A stretch of DNA of 64,000 bases from the NCBI GenBank assembly GCA_012934845.2, contig WNNJ02001959.1, forward strand, positions 146,581-210,580, read 5' to 3'. A program made the position numbers and the translations under genes. This stretch comes from Pomphorhynchus laevis (taxonomy: Eukaryota; Acanthocephala; Palaeacanthocephala; Echinorhynchida; Pomphorhynchidae). The notes under the pieces are model-generated. The model saw only the letters and a program-made list of their open reading frames with translations. It was not told the origin of the DNA and ran no database searches. Shown here in pieces: positions 21,924 to 33,313 of the stretch. Within the stretch, counting starts at the first letter, position 1; every line of letters begins with the position of its first letter.

Positions 21924-22186
21924 CTTCAAATATTGGCTTTTTAATAATGGCCAACAAGAAAAGTCTGAACCTGAGAAACGCATATTTGAGCCGCACGCTT
22001 GTCTCAATAAAAATCTGTTAGTAGAATCTACATATGAATGCTACGATTCATTTATTGCTCGGTATTCAAAATGCGCAAATGACGATATAGATGATGTTGA
22101 AGGCCTGTTACCCATTTATGACAAATTTCAATCCAAATCTCTGAATGGCGAAGAAATGCCATATTTAGTTCTATCCATTGGACCAG
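21924..22186 (+). CDS. Candidate host exon of unknown gene
   Basis: An open frame (FKYWLFNNGQQEKSEPEKRI, then ESTYECYDSFIARYSK, ending in MPYLVLSIGP) runs to a GTAAAT donor at 22187 in phase 1. The upstream boundary is a weak CAG acceptor at 21921-21923. Composition is normal for protein and no domain is recognised. It begins about 30 bases after the LINE relic, so the relic may sit in an intron or may have replaced the upstream exons. Confidence 0.35.
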
Positions 22187-22279
22187 GTAAATTCGATCAA
22201 TGATAAGACAATGGTATCAATCCAGAACAGCTGAAATGATACTGATCAGTCAAACGATCATTAAATGAACATGATTCAG

Positions 22280-22545
22280 TAAAAATCGACGAACTTCCAG
22301 CACAACCCAATAGTATGATCAATTTTGATAGTGTAAACGAAACTACCTACAAGCGAGAGGAGAATGACCGATTGTCGTCGAGGGACAAGAAATTTAAAGA
22401 TGATTTGCTTGATCAGATTCACAGCAAAGCTTTCAACTTTCGGAAAGTGACAATGACGGAGCGATCATCAACAAATGATTTCTTAGAGAGCTTGTCGAAG
22501 CCGGTATCTTTGCGTAGAGCTTCAACTCATGCACTTAAAATGTGA
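22280..22545 (+). CDS. Candidate last exon with WH2-like motif
   Basis: After a 93-nt intron (22187-22279, ending GATTCAG) the frame continues in matching phase as VKIDELPAQPNSMINFD and onward. It contains DLLDQIHSKAFNFRKV, which resembles a WH2 actin-binding motif (LL-x-x-I, then hydrophobic-R/K-K-V). TGA at 22543-22545 ends it, but the same frame continues RDRIHLDIDDQPSGSESDSN to a TAG at 22615-22617. That acidic tail would suit an actin nucleation-promoting factor. Either the TGA is the true end, or it is a disabling stop in a decaying gene. The WH2 call is tentative because one extra residue is needed in the spacing. Confidence 0.35.
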
Positions 22546-22617
22546 CGCGACAGAATTCACCTTGACATCGATGATCAACCATCAGGAAGTGAATCAGACA
22601 GCAACGAGGCTTTTTAG

Positions 22618-23268
22618 AATGTTTTACATTTTTTTATATCTGTCTTCAAATATTTTAATTTTTTCTATTTTATTTACACTATGGTATGTATATAATTATA
22701 AAAATTATAACTTTTGTGAATAATTGTTTGACCATATATTTAATTATGAAATGTTATTTAATAGTCCGAATATATATTTAACTTTTAATGTTCGAAATGC
22801 TTAATATAAAATACTAAAAATTATTAAACAATATGAAGTATTGCATCTTCAAATTAGTTAGCTATAATTAAGAGGAATTTAAAGGTAAAAGCTGAAACGA
22901 TTAGAATGTTATGAACTTACCAGTTTTACATTAACATCAAACAAATAATGTATCTGTTTTATTTTCGCCGTTATAACATCAGATTCCTTGTTTTTCGGGT
23001 AGTTAAGTATTTCCTCATTTCGAAGAATTATTAGCCAAACTTGTCTAAATTTCAATAATACAATTAGGATTCTCTAAATTTTCGACTTTAATATATTCAA
23101 GCAATAAAAAGACTTAAACCTCTATGAGTGCAATTTACTCACTATTTTATTATGGCTGGCAATGAAAATAAAGTAGATATTATGATATTATTACATTTTT
23201 ATAGGATTAAATTAAAATAATTATCGATTTACTAGTAAGTTTTATGACTCTGTTTATACATCCCTTTA
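22618..23268. other. AT-rich DNA before the 22-bp array
   Basis: No feature is recognised. Confidence 0.4.
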
Positions 23269-26060
23269 ATAATAATGCAAGGAGGAAACTATAATAATGC
23301 AAAGAGGGGACTATAATAATGCAAAGAGGGAATTATAATAATGCAAAGAGGGGACTATAATAATGCAAAGAGGGGACTTTAATAATACAAAGAGGGAATT
23401 ATAATAATGCAAAGAGGGGACTATAATAATACAAGAAGGGGACTATAATAATGCGAAGAGGGGATTATAATAATGCAAAGAGGGGACTATAATAATGCAA
23501 AGATGGGACTATAATAATGCAAAGAGGGGACTATAATAATGCAAAGAGGGGACTATAATAATGCAAAGATGGGACTATAATAATACAAAGAGGTGATTAT
23601 AATAATGCAAAGATGAGACTATAATAATGCAAAGAGGGGACTATAATAATGCAAAGAGGGGACTATAATAATGCAAAGATGGGACTATAATAATACAAAG
23701 AGGTGATTATAATAATGCAAAGATGAGACTATAATAATGCAAAGAAGGGACTATAATAATGCAAAGAGGGGACTATAATAATGCAAAGAGGGGACTATAA
23801 TAATGCAAAGAGGGGACTATAATAATGCAAAGAGGGGACTACAATAATACAAGGAGGGGACTATAATAATACAAGGAGGGGACTATAATAATGCAAAGTG
23901 GTGATTATAATAATGCAAAGAGGGGACTATAATAATACAAGAAGGGGACTATAATAATGCGAAGAGGGGATTATAATAATGCAAAGAGGGGACTATAATA
24001 ATGCAAAGAGGGGACTATAATAATGCAAAGAGGGGACTATAATAATGCAAAGAGGGGACTATAATAATGCAAAGATGGGACTATAATAATGCAAAGAGGG
24101 GACTATAATAATGCAAAGAGGGGACTATAATAATGCAAAGAGGGGACTATAATAATGCAAAGAGGGGACTATAATAATGCAAAGAGGGGACTATAATAAT
24201 GCAAAGAGGGGACTATAATAATGCAAAGAGGGGACTATAATAATGCAAAGAGGGGACTATAATAATGCAAAAGAGGGGACTATAATAATGCAAAGAGGGG
24301 ACTATAATAATGCAAAGAGGGGACTATAATAATGCAAAGAGGGGACTATAATAATGCAAAGAGGGGACTATAATAATGCAAAGAGGGGACTATAATAATG
24401 CAAAGAGGGGACTATAATAATGCAAAGAGGGGACTATAATAATGCAAAGAGGGGACTATAATAATGCAAAGAGGGGACTATAATAATGCAAAAGAGGGGA
24501 CTATAATAATGCAAAGAGGGGACTATAATAATGCAAAGAGGGGACTATAATAATGCAAAGAGGGGACTATAATAATGCAAAGAGGGGACTATAATAATGC
24601 AAAGAGGGGACTATAATAATGCAAAGAGGGGACTATAATAATGCAAAGAGGGGACTATAATAATGCAAAGAGGGGACTATAATAATGCAAAGATGGGACT
24701 ATAATAATGCAAAGAGGGGACTATAATAATGCAAAGAGGGGACTATAATAATGCAAAGAGGGGACTATAATAATGCAAAGAGGGGACTATAATAATGCAA
24801 AGAGGGGACTATAATAATGCAAAGAGGGGACTATAATAATGCAAAGAGGGGACTATAATAATGCAAAGAGGGGACTATAATAATGCAAAGAGGGGACTAT
24901 AATAATGCAAAGAGGGGACTATAATAATGCAAAGAGGGGACTATAATAATGCAAAGAGGGGACTATAATAATGCAAAGAGGGGACTATAATAATGCAAAG
25001 AGGGGACTATAATAATGCAAAGAGGGGACTATAATAATGCAAGGAGGGGACTATAATAATGCAAAGAGGGGACTATAATAATGCAAAGAGGGGACTATAA
25101 TAATGCAAAGAGGGGACTATAATAATGCAAAGAGGGGACTATAATAATGCAAAGAGGGGACTATAATAATGCAAAGAGGGGACTATAATAATGCAAAGAG
25201 GGGACTATAATAATGCAAAGAGGGGACTATAATAATGCAAAGAGGGGACTATAATAATGCAAAGAGGGGACTATAATAATGCAAAGAGGGGACTATAATA
25301 ATGCAAAGAGGGGACTATAATAATGCAAAGAGGGGACTATAATAATGCAAAGAGGGGACTATAATAATGCAAAGAGGTGATTATAATAATGCAAAGAGGG
25401 GACTATAATAATGCAAAGAGGGGACTATAATAATGCAAAGAGGGGACTATAATAATGCAAAGAGGGGACTATAATAATGCAAAGAGGGGACTATAATAAT
25501 GCAAAGAGGGGACTATAATAATGCAAAGAGGGGACTATAATAATGCAAAGATGGGACTATAATAATGCAAAGAGGGGACTATAATAATGCAAAGAGGGGA
25601 CTATAATAATGCAAAGAGGGGACTATAATAATGCAAAGAGGGGACTATAATAATGCAAAGAGGGGACTATAATAATGCAAAGAGGGGACTATAATAATGC
25701 AAAGAGGGGACTATAATAATGCAAAGAGGGGACTATAATAATGCAAAGAGGGGAATTATAATAATGCAAAGATGGGACTATAATAATGCAAAGAGGGGAC
25801 TATAATAATGCAAAGAGGGGACTATAATAATGCAAAGAGGGGACTATAATAATGCAAAGAGGGGACTATAATAATGCAAAGAGGGGACTATAATAATACA
25901 AAGAGGGGCATATAATAATGCAAAGAGGGGTCTATAATAATGCAAAGAGGGGACTATAATAATGCAAAGAGGGGCCTATAATAATGCAAAGAAGGGCCTA
26001 TAATAATGCAAGGAGGGGACTATAATAATGCAAAGAAAGGACTATAATAATGCAAAGGAC
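23269..26060. repeat. 22-bp tandem array, ~127 units
   Basis: The unit is CTATAATAATGCAAAGAGGGGA. Roughly 2.79 kb gives about 127 copies. The first ~700 bp and last ~150 bp are variant-rich (for example TACAAGAAGGGG, AAAGATGGGA, AAAGAGGTGATT), while the centre is almost perfectly uniform, as expected from unequal exchange. Higher-order blocks are visible: a run containing GATGGGA, TACAAAGAGGTGATT and GATGAGA is repeated at about 23565-23620 and 23678-23735. A 23-bp unit (CAAAAGAGG) recurs at 24267 and 24488, exactly ten units apart. Because 22 is not a multiple of three, it is non-coding. Confidence 0.97.
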
Positions 26061-27188
26061 TGTATTGTATTCTTACTTCTTATAGAAATGTAAATATCAA
26101 AATAGAAACTAAAGAATTATTGGAGCCGGCTCAAAAAACGGGGGAAGTTTTAAAAAAAGCGATAATGATGTATTAATGATTCAACGCTTAGTATCAAATA
26201 TGATTAAACTGTGTGGACAATCTAAAGTGAGGACTTTAATTAAAATTAAATTTTAAGTTTATTCAATTAAAGGCTTAATATTTTATTTCAAAAACTTGTA
26301 TTGAATTTAAACGAACCCAAATTAGTTTCATATTCGAACTACTTTCAGTCATGCAAAACGTAATGATTACGAATTGTGAGTTCTTACTTGGATTCAATAA
26401 TCCTTCGTTCAATAGATACGTGGTTGTGTTCTTCTCGACAGTTTATAGTTATGGTAACAATAAAGTAAGATTTGATAAAGGTTAAAAAGTTTCAATTGAT
26501 CAAAAACCGATTGAAACTAATTCAAATGTATTTTTTAAAAACACATATATGATAAAGATTGATTTATAACAATGCAATATAACGCGAATCCACACATTAT
26601 ATTTGTTGATATATTCAACAAATATTGTAACTCAACCATTTTATATTTAGTTAAATATTGTAACACAAACATTTGACTTCTCAAATATTATAAATACCTC
26701 AGAGAATGATCGACGGATTCGATTATCAAATCTAAATCCAGCTATTCAATATATAACGTATTTAAGTTATTTAACGTACCAGGAATGCTAAACTGGTTTA
26801 AATAAAATCCGGTTTTGAAGGAAAGGCCTTCTAAATGCTTCAATGAATTAAGTATTCGAAAAAACTGCGGTCGTTTGAATTTTTCCCTTTTCCAGCTGTA
26901 AACAGGACAGTACTCTTCACAAACAATTCATTTATACATAAATTAATAAATATTAATCTGGTATATATAAATCGCTGTGCGATTAGTTCTTAAAACTGTT
27001 TGTACATTTATAGATCGAATTCTTCCTTATCAAAATTCAGGTAAAAGTATATCTTCATAATACAAACTGAATTTTTCCTTATCAAAATTCAGGTAAAAGT
27101 GTATACTCATAATACAAGCGATTTAATCGTTTGCAATTCTAACATATATTTCTAAAGGATTGCAAAAGTAAACCAATCAGTAAATTTG
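26061..27188. other. AT-rich DNA with a 53-bp tandem duplication
   Basis: No gene is seen. About 27010-27118 holds two near-identical copies of a unit containing TTCCTTATCAAAATTCAGGT and TCATAATACAA. Confidence 0.45.
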
Positions 27189-28502
27189 CGTGACTCGTGA
27201 TAGTTGAAAGCTCTGGCCGCAGAGGAAAAGTACGATACGGTATGATTATTAAAGATCGTTACTTTCGAATATCCTATTACAGACAACATCTAGCCTTGTC
27301 TCATCATCTCGACAAGTTGTGCATTTATTAAAATTCATGTATTCATTTACAGATTCCAAAACAGGATCAATTCTGATTGCATGACAGACAGTAATTAATT
27401 CACGAACGAATAAATCCCTTATGATATCGTAGAGTATGATTTGAAAACCACCGTGTTTGCATTGTAGCAGATGTGAGAGCATTGCTTGTGGTTTGCATTC
27501 ACAATATGTTGGAATATCGAGTTGCTAGGCTGTCACAAAATTCATTTGGCGTGAGTGTAGTTTTTATGATCGACTAGCAGCGCACTTAACCACGTTTATG
27601 TTCCATTTTCACATGCAAAGTTTAAGTCACACTAAACATCATGGCCCAGATTTAACCTTGCTCAAGAAGGGCGTTCAGTAAAGGCATTATTCTGTATATA
27701 CGATGTTGTGTTGCAAATTTGCTTCGGACATTCCCGTAACTCATCACCATACATCACCGAGTTATACGAATCACAAAGTCTTACGGATGCATTATGATCA
27801 AATTCTGTTGTGAAACGCAATCAGCAATACCGATTCCACCAGTTTAATAAGAGAAGTACATTTTTCATATCTTCACTTAGATTCTGTGGAGTAAAAGCAG
27901 AAATGAAAACATTCGTTATGACATCGTTCAGGGTTAGTAATTGTGCTTCACCGCATCTCGTTGTTCGAAGTAATTGTGGCAATTTCCATTATAGAGATTG
28001 TGTGAGGCATACATATGAAACGTGAGGATCGATCAGGCAGACTTCAATAAATCGTTCAATCAATTTTATATGTCCAGCTACCTTGCTAGTTATAAGCTTG
28101 TTTATAAAATCATCGGTGCAAATCACAGACCCCAGAATGCTTACCCCATTATTTAATTTGAACATTATTGTGCGAGTTATATAAGAGGATGGTTAATTTG
28201 GACGAATTTGCAACTCTTAATCGGAACCAGGTTTTAACACTAGATTCAATACGTTTTCAAGATCGTGCGGCAGACCAGCAAAATATGCATAACATCGCTG
28301 CAGTACTCTTGGACATTGTTCATGTACCATTCGAATATACGGTATCGATAACATCGGAAAAGCTGTCATGGCAAAAGGATCGCTTTGTGTGACTCTTTCA
28401 CATAAGTACAGGTAACCACATCCTAACACAAGCAGTGCATTCGATGAGTGCTTGTTTCCAAGTACACAAGTGAATGACAGACACGTGAAGCGCATATTAT
28501 GT
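27189..28502 (-). mobile_element. Broken reverse-transcriptase retroelement, copy 2
   Basis: The stretch is closely similar, base for base, to 10329-11655, with scattered differences and a few small length changes, and lies in the same orientation about 16.9 kb away. It covers the C-terminal region and the 3' half of the reverse transcriptase. Its upstream side stops abruptly at 28502, where a LINE fragment begins. It is broken and shorter than copy 1. High similarity between the copies implies a recent duplication or two recent insertions from one source. Confidence 0.75.
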
Positions 28503-28822
28503 ATGATACTCGCCCCACCTCGATAGCGAGATGGGGCGAGTGTCGTCTAAGAAAGGAAGGTTGATGAACGATGGGGAGCCGACAGCGATGAGACGAAAAG
28601 TTACGAGAAGAAGGCGGAGTTTGATGCGTATGGTGGGCCAGGAGAGTTGGGCAAAATATGTGGATGTGTGGTCGAAGCGACGGAGACGAAAGAGCACTCG
28701 AACGGCAGATTTGATTATTCGTTGTAGGGGTAGGATGATGGATTTTGGGGAATTGGCGAAAAGACTAAGGCAGTAACCGATTTTAGGGAAAAGAAGCGAT
28801 GAAAGAAGAGACATACAAGAAT
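28503..28822 (-). mobile_element. CR1/L2-like LINE internal fragment
   Basis: Leftward reading gives LLFPKIGYCLSLFANSPKSI and FDHTSTYFAQLSWPTIRIKL, matching the part at 53590-53905 of the larger LINE. Both ends are cut: it joins the reverse-transcriptase relic at 28502 and the 218-bp satellite at 28823. It is GC-rich compared with both neighbours. Confidence 0.8.
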
Positions 28823-30212
28823 AATAATAAATGCAGTGTATAACTAACTACCTTTAAACATATTTACTTGGGATTTCTATACAGTAAATTTGCCTTTTAA
28901 AAAAAGATTTATAATAAATCTTTTTTAAATAAAAAGATTTATTTAATTAATTAAAATTAATTAAATTAATTAGAAATTTTAAAGCCAAAATAATAGAATT
29001 GGAATTTGAAGCATTGTTTTTTTATTTTATTTTTCAAAATAATAATAAATGCAGTGTATAACTAACTACCTTTAAACATATTTACTTGGGATTCCTATAC
29101 AGTAAATTTGCCTTTTAAAAAAAGATTTATAATAAATCTTTTTTAAATAAAAAGATTTATTTAATTAATTAAAATTAATTAAATTAATTAGAAATTTTAA
29201 AGCCAAAATAATAGAATTGGAATTTGAAGCATTGTTTTTTTATTTTATTTTTCAAAATAATAATAAATGCAGTGTATAACTAACTACCTTTAAACATATT
29301 TACTTGGGATTTCTATACAGTAAATTTGCCTTTTAAAAAAAGATTTATAATAAATCTTTTTTAAATAAAAAGATTTATTTAATTAATTAAAATTAATTAA
29401 ATTAATTAGAAATTTTAAAGCCAAAATAATAGAATTGGAATTTGAAGCATTGTTTTTTTATTTTATTTTTCAAAATAATAATAAATGCAGTGTATAACTA
29501 ACTACCTTTAAACATATTTACTTGGGATTCCTATACAGTAAATTTGCCTTTTAAAAAAAGATTTATAATAAATCTTTTTTAAATAAAAAGATTTATTTAA
29601 TTAATTAAAATTAATTAAATTAATTAGAAATTTTAAAGCCAAAATAATAGAATTGGAATTTGAAGCATTGTTTTTTTATTTTATTTTTCAAAATAATAAT
29701 AAATGCAGTGTATAACTAACTACCTTTAAACATATTTACTTGGGATTTCTATACAGTAAATTTGCCTTTTAAAAAAAGATTTATAATAAATCTTTTTTAA
29801 ATAAAAAGATTTATTTAATTAATTAAAATTAATTAAATTAATTAGAAATTTTAAAGCCAAAATAATAGAATTGGAATTTGAAGCATTGTTTTTTTATTTT
29901 ATTTTTCAAAATAATAATAAATGCAGTGTATAACTAACTACCTTTAAACATATTTACTTTTAACATATTTATACTACCTTTAAACATATTTATAATAAAT
30001 CTTTTTTAAATAAAAAGATTTATTTAATTAATTAAAATTAATTAAATTAATTAGAAATTTTAAAGCCAAAATAATAGAATTTGAATTTGAAGCATTGTTT
30101 TTTTATTTTATTTTTCAAAATAATAATAAATGCAGTGTATAACTAACTACCTTTAAACATATTTACTTGGGATTTCTATACAGTAAATTTGCCTTTTAAA
30201 AAAAGATTTATA
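28823..30212. repeat. 218-bp satellite, ~6.4 units
   Basis: ATGCAGTGTATAACTAACTA recurs at 28831, 29049, 29267, 29485, 29703 and 29921 (exact 218-bp steps) and at 30130. The sixth unit has a rearranged segment and is 209 bp. Each unit contains a hairpin (AAAAAAGATTTA...TAAATCTTTTTT) and an A/T block, ATTTAATTAATTAAAATTAA. Units 1, 3 and 5 read GGGATTTC while units 2 and 4 read GGGATTCC. It is non-coding. Confidence 0.97.
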
Positions 30213-32028
30213 ATTAAATTTCATTTTTACGAAACAATAATTAGATATCCTTATACGCTAAAATCAAAAATAGGATAATATTTGTTCAGTTATTAATGTC
30301 AATTATCTGAGAAAAATCAAAATTTTGATTATAGAGTAAACGTTGAACTTTATTATTGCTGCCTGATGTCTACTATTTTGTTTATATTGTACATGACAAT
30401 TATTTAGGGCAATTATCACTAAAAATAATAATATATAATTAACTACATGTAATTACACACGTGATATCATTTAAATTTGACTATTAATTCATTTAATCTA
30501 GAGAAATCAAATATTGTAACATCATTCTTGTAGTATATAAAACGTGTTTTATATAAAAATAAAGATATATTACAATGTATAATATTATAATATGATATAA
30601 TTTATATTATATTACAATATATTATATTACATTTTTTAATTATTTAAACTTAATTATCTATTTTAGACGACTGTATTAAACGGCAGTTCTTCAAATTTTA
30701 TAACCAAAACGCTAATAATTTAAATTGTACGACAAAATTTGAATTTAAAGAATTTGAATTCATTTAAATTCTTTATAGAATTTAAATGAATTTTCACTCA
30801 TCATATTTTACCAAATTTATTCGGTCATAAACAGTTACTCTATGAAATTTGTAAATAAAATAAACATGTCTATCAAAACAGTACCTTTATCGCAAAGGTA
30901 TGGTAGAGATGGCTGAAATATAACTCGTGACCGATCGATAAACCACAGCTTTCTTTGCATTTTTGACTCTAAATTATGAAAATTAGAACATGAAATTGAA
31001 ATAATAATATAAAATGGAAATTATAAATATATAATTGAAATGATTGTTAAATATAATATAATTGTTAAAACGAAATTAAAATTGGGCATATTTATATGAA
31101 CTATTGTGCAAGGCAGAAATTAAAATGGAACCGCGAAATGACCATCATGATTTTTTATTGTCTGTGATCTTTAAATTACCATAATTATGTCCCGTATCAA
31201 ATTAATAGTCAAATTTAAATAATTTCAAATCATTTTAAAAACCATTTATGAATAAAATATTCGACATATAAAAATTAATTATACCGAAAACAGCGTAATA
31301 AAGAAGATAATCTTATACGAACTAAGGAAGTAATGCTCTCATAAAGCAGTTAGGAGAAAGATGAGAAATAGCAAAGACAATAAAACACAATAAAATTAGC
31401 AGAAATTCCGAAAAGAAATGTACCCATTGATCCCGGAATGAAAATGAAATTACAAATGGAAATAAAATACCACTTGCCACCTTACTACAAGTGGTTAATA
31501 ATCACTTCTATGATCGTAAAGGTATCGAGAAATTTCACTTTTCAGTGCAATTAAATGTTGTAAATTTGACATTGAATTAAAATACAATTTCGTAGAAATT
31601 TAAAATACATAAATTTATGTTTTCAAAATTAAGTTATAATAAATCATGTTATACTAAAACGTTCATTGTAAAATTATTTTTCGAATTTTAATTATTCATC
31701 TTTTATAGTTTAAAAATGCATAACTTTTAACGTTGAAATTACAAAAAAAATAATTTCAATTTTTTTTTAATTTCAATTTTATATCTACATTCGAAAAATG
31801 ATCGACTGTGTTCCTTTATTATTCGGTCACCTTGCTGTTTGCATAAATTCCCAATTGGCCGATTTATAATTATAAAAAATTTACAGAAATTCTAAAGTTT
31901 GTTCATTACAGTTTATTAACAGATAGTAATATCACATTAATGAAAGTGTAATTTATGTATATAGTAATTAATTATATAATTTATATTGACAAATATAAAA
32001 TTTACTATTGAAAAATTATTGATCTATT
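30213..32028. other. Long AT-rich stretch
   Basis: No gene or clear element is recognised. The stretch includes TATA-rich microsatellite-like DNA at 30550-30640. It forms the 3' flank of the minus-strand gene ending at 32029. Confidence 0.4.
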
Positions 32029-32069
32029 TTAGTTCAATAAGCTACGAGAAGCAAGACGAACACGTCCAC
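32029..32069 (-). CDS. Candidate last exon of the mitochondrial-like gene
   Basis: After an acceptor TTGCTTTTAG (ending at 32070) a 41-base exon reads GRVRLASRSLLN and then TAA at 32031-32029. Its phase matches the donor at 32316 and the intron would be 247 nt. The exon is short, so other exons may intervene. Confidence 0.4.
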
Positions 32070-32316
32070 CTAAAAGCAATTTTAACTTCAAAGTTCTCAG
32101 TTATATAGAAAAGCAATCAAAATAAAACTTATATTCATTAATTATTTAGGATATTTTAATCCCAAATAAAATATTTGGGATTAAAATAATATCGCTTAAT
32201 ATTAATAAAAGGCTACATCTGATATGGATCTCAATCAGATTTTACTGATATCATGGTCGATGCAAATATTTAATTTTAACTATTTTAAATTTCAAACATA
32301 AATTAAGGATTCTTAC

Positions 32317-33313
32317 CGACTATATTAGCTGACATTTGCTTTGAAAATAAAGTAGTGATCAATTGTTTATCAAAATAACCGTGCATACTAAGATAAAAGC
32401 ATAATTCAAGTAATCGACTTGGTTGATGGTTGAGATAGCTTCGCAACCACATGTTCAATATCACGTTTAATTGCTGAAAAAACTGACTGCTGTAGTTGAA
32501 TTGGCCATGCGCACACTGCTCGTATGCAAGAAGACCACGAATGCCGTATATTAAAAGTTTAAACAGATCTTTGGGTCGTATGCTTCTAGAGGGATACTGA
32601 AAGAACTTTTCATTTAAGTGCATTGGATGAATAAAATGGGAACAGGACGATAGATAATCAAATATAACACTCGTACATTTCATATTATCAATAACAATTA
32701 AAAAGAAACGATTCTCCAGTAAAGTAGATATCAATTTATTATCATAATGCTTGCACAGGCTTAGCAGTTTAAGAAGATTCCTAAGAATTTCAGTTTTATC
32801 GTATTGCCTTATCGATTGAATACAAGTGAAGCTATCTACTAAGCTCATAAGATGATCGGCGTAATGCTTAAGTAAAATATACGGAACACTGTTAAACTCT
32901 GTTACCACTAGAGCCCATGATGTAATATTAGCTTCATCCAAAGTCAACGGCATGTTCCATATTAATTGTTTCACTTTCGAATTCAGAACAAAATAGTCAT
33001 TTAAATTCCGTTTGGCGTTCATTTGCTTCATCGAAACTGCTTTAGCAAAAAACTGCAGTAATTCTTCTTTTGAAGCACTACTGTGCAAGTAAGTATAAGG
33101 TAATACGTTCTTACCACTAATTCCATTTCCGCTTTGATTTAAAATGCTTTGATAAGCATTTTGGCATACACTAACCTTCGATTTATTTTCATATCTAACG
33201 ACTCCAGCCTGTTGCTTTAAATTTTTGTTAAAATGAAATTTCTTGCTTAAATACTTTATGCTGGTACCATTGCAATTGAGTACTCGATATTTACGGGATA
33301 ATATATGCAACAT
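32317..33313 (-). CDS. Mitochondrial-like helical-repeat protein, possibly FAST-kinase family
   Basis: ATG at 33313-33311 opens about 332 codons ending at a GTAAGA donor (32316) after SANIV; with the 32069-32029 exon the protein is 345 residues. The N-terminus (MLHILSRKYRVLNCNGTSIK, then KFHFNKNLKQ) is basic, with no acidic residue in the first 40 or so, like a mitochondrial presequence. The body is rich in Leu and amphipathic helices: ILRNLLKLLSLCKHYDNKLI, LFKLLIYGIRGLLAYEQ and LLELCFYLSMHGYFDKQLIT. The last two resemble the helical repeats of FASTK-domain mitochondrial RNA-processing proteins, but no RAP domain is seen at the C-terminus. The FASTK link is therefore an inference. The coding status is well supported. 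Confidence 0.6.

Noticed and set aside
23269-26060. CRISPR array
   Set aside because: The 22-bp units are directly contiguous with no variable spacers, in a eukaryotic context; it is a plain tandem repeat.
27810-28392. Plus-strand open frames over the second relic
   Set aside because: Same shadow frames as in copy 1; they persist only because the two copies are so similar.
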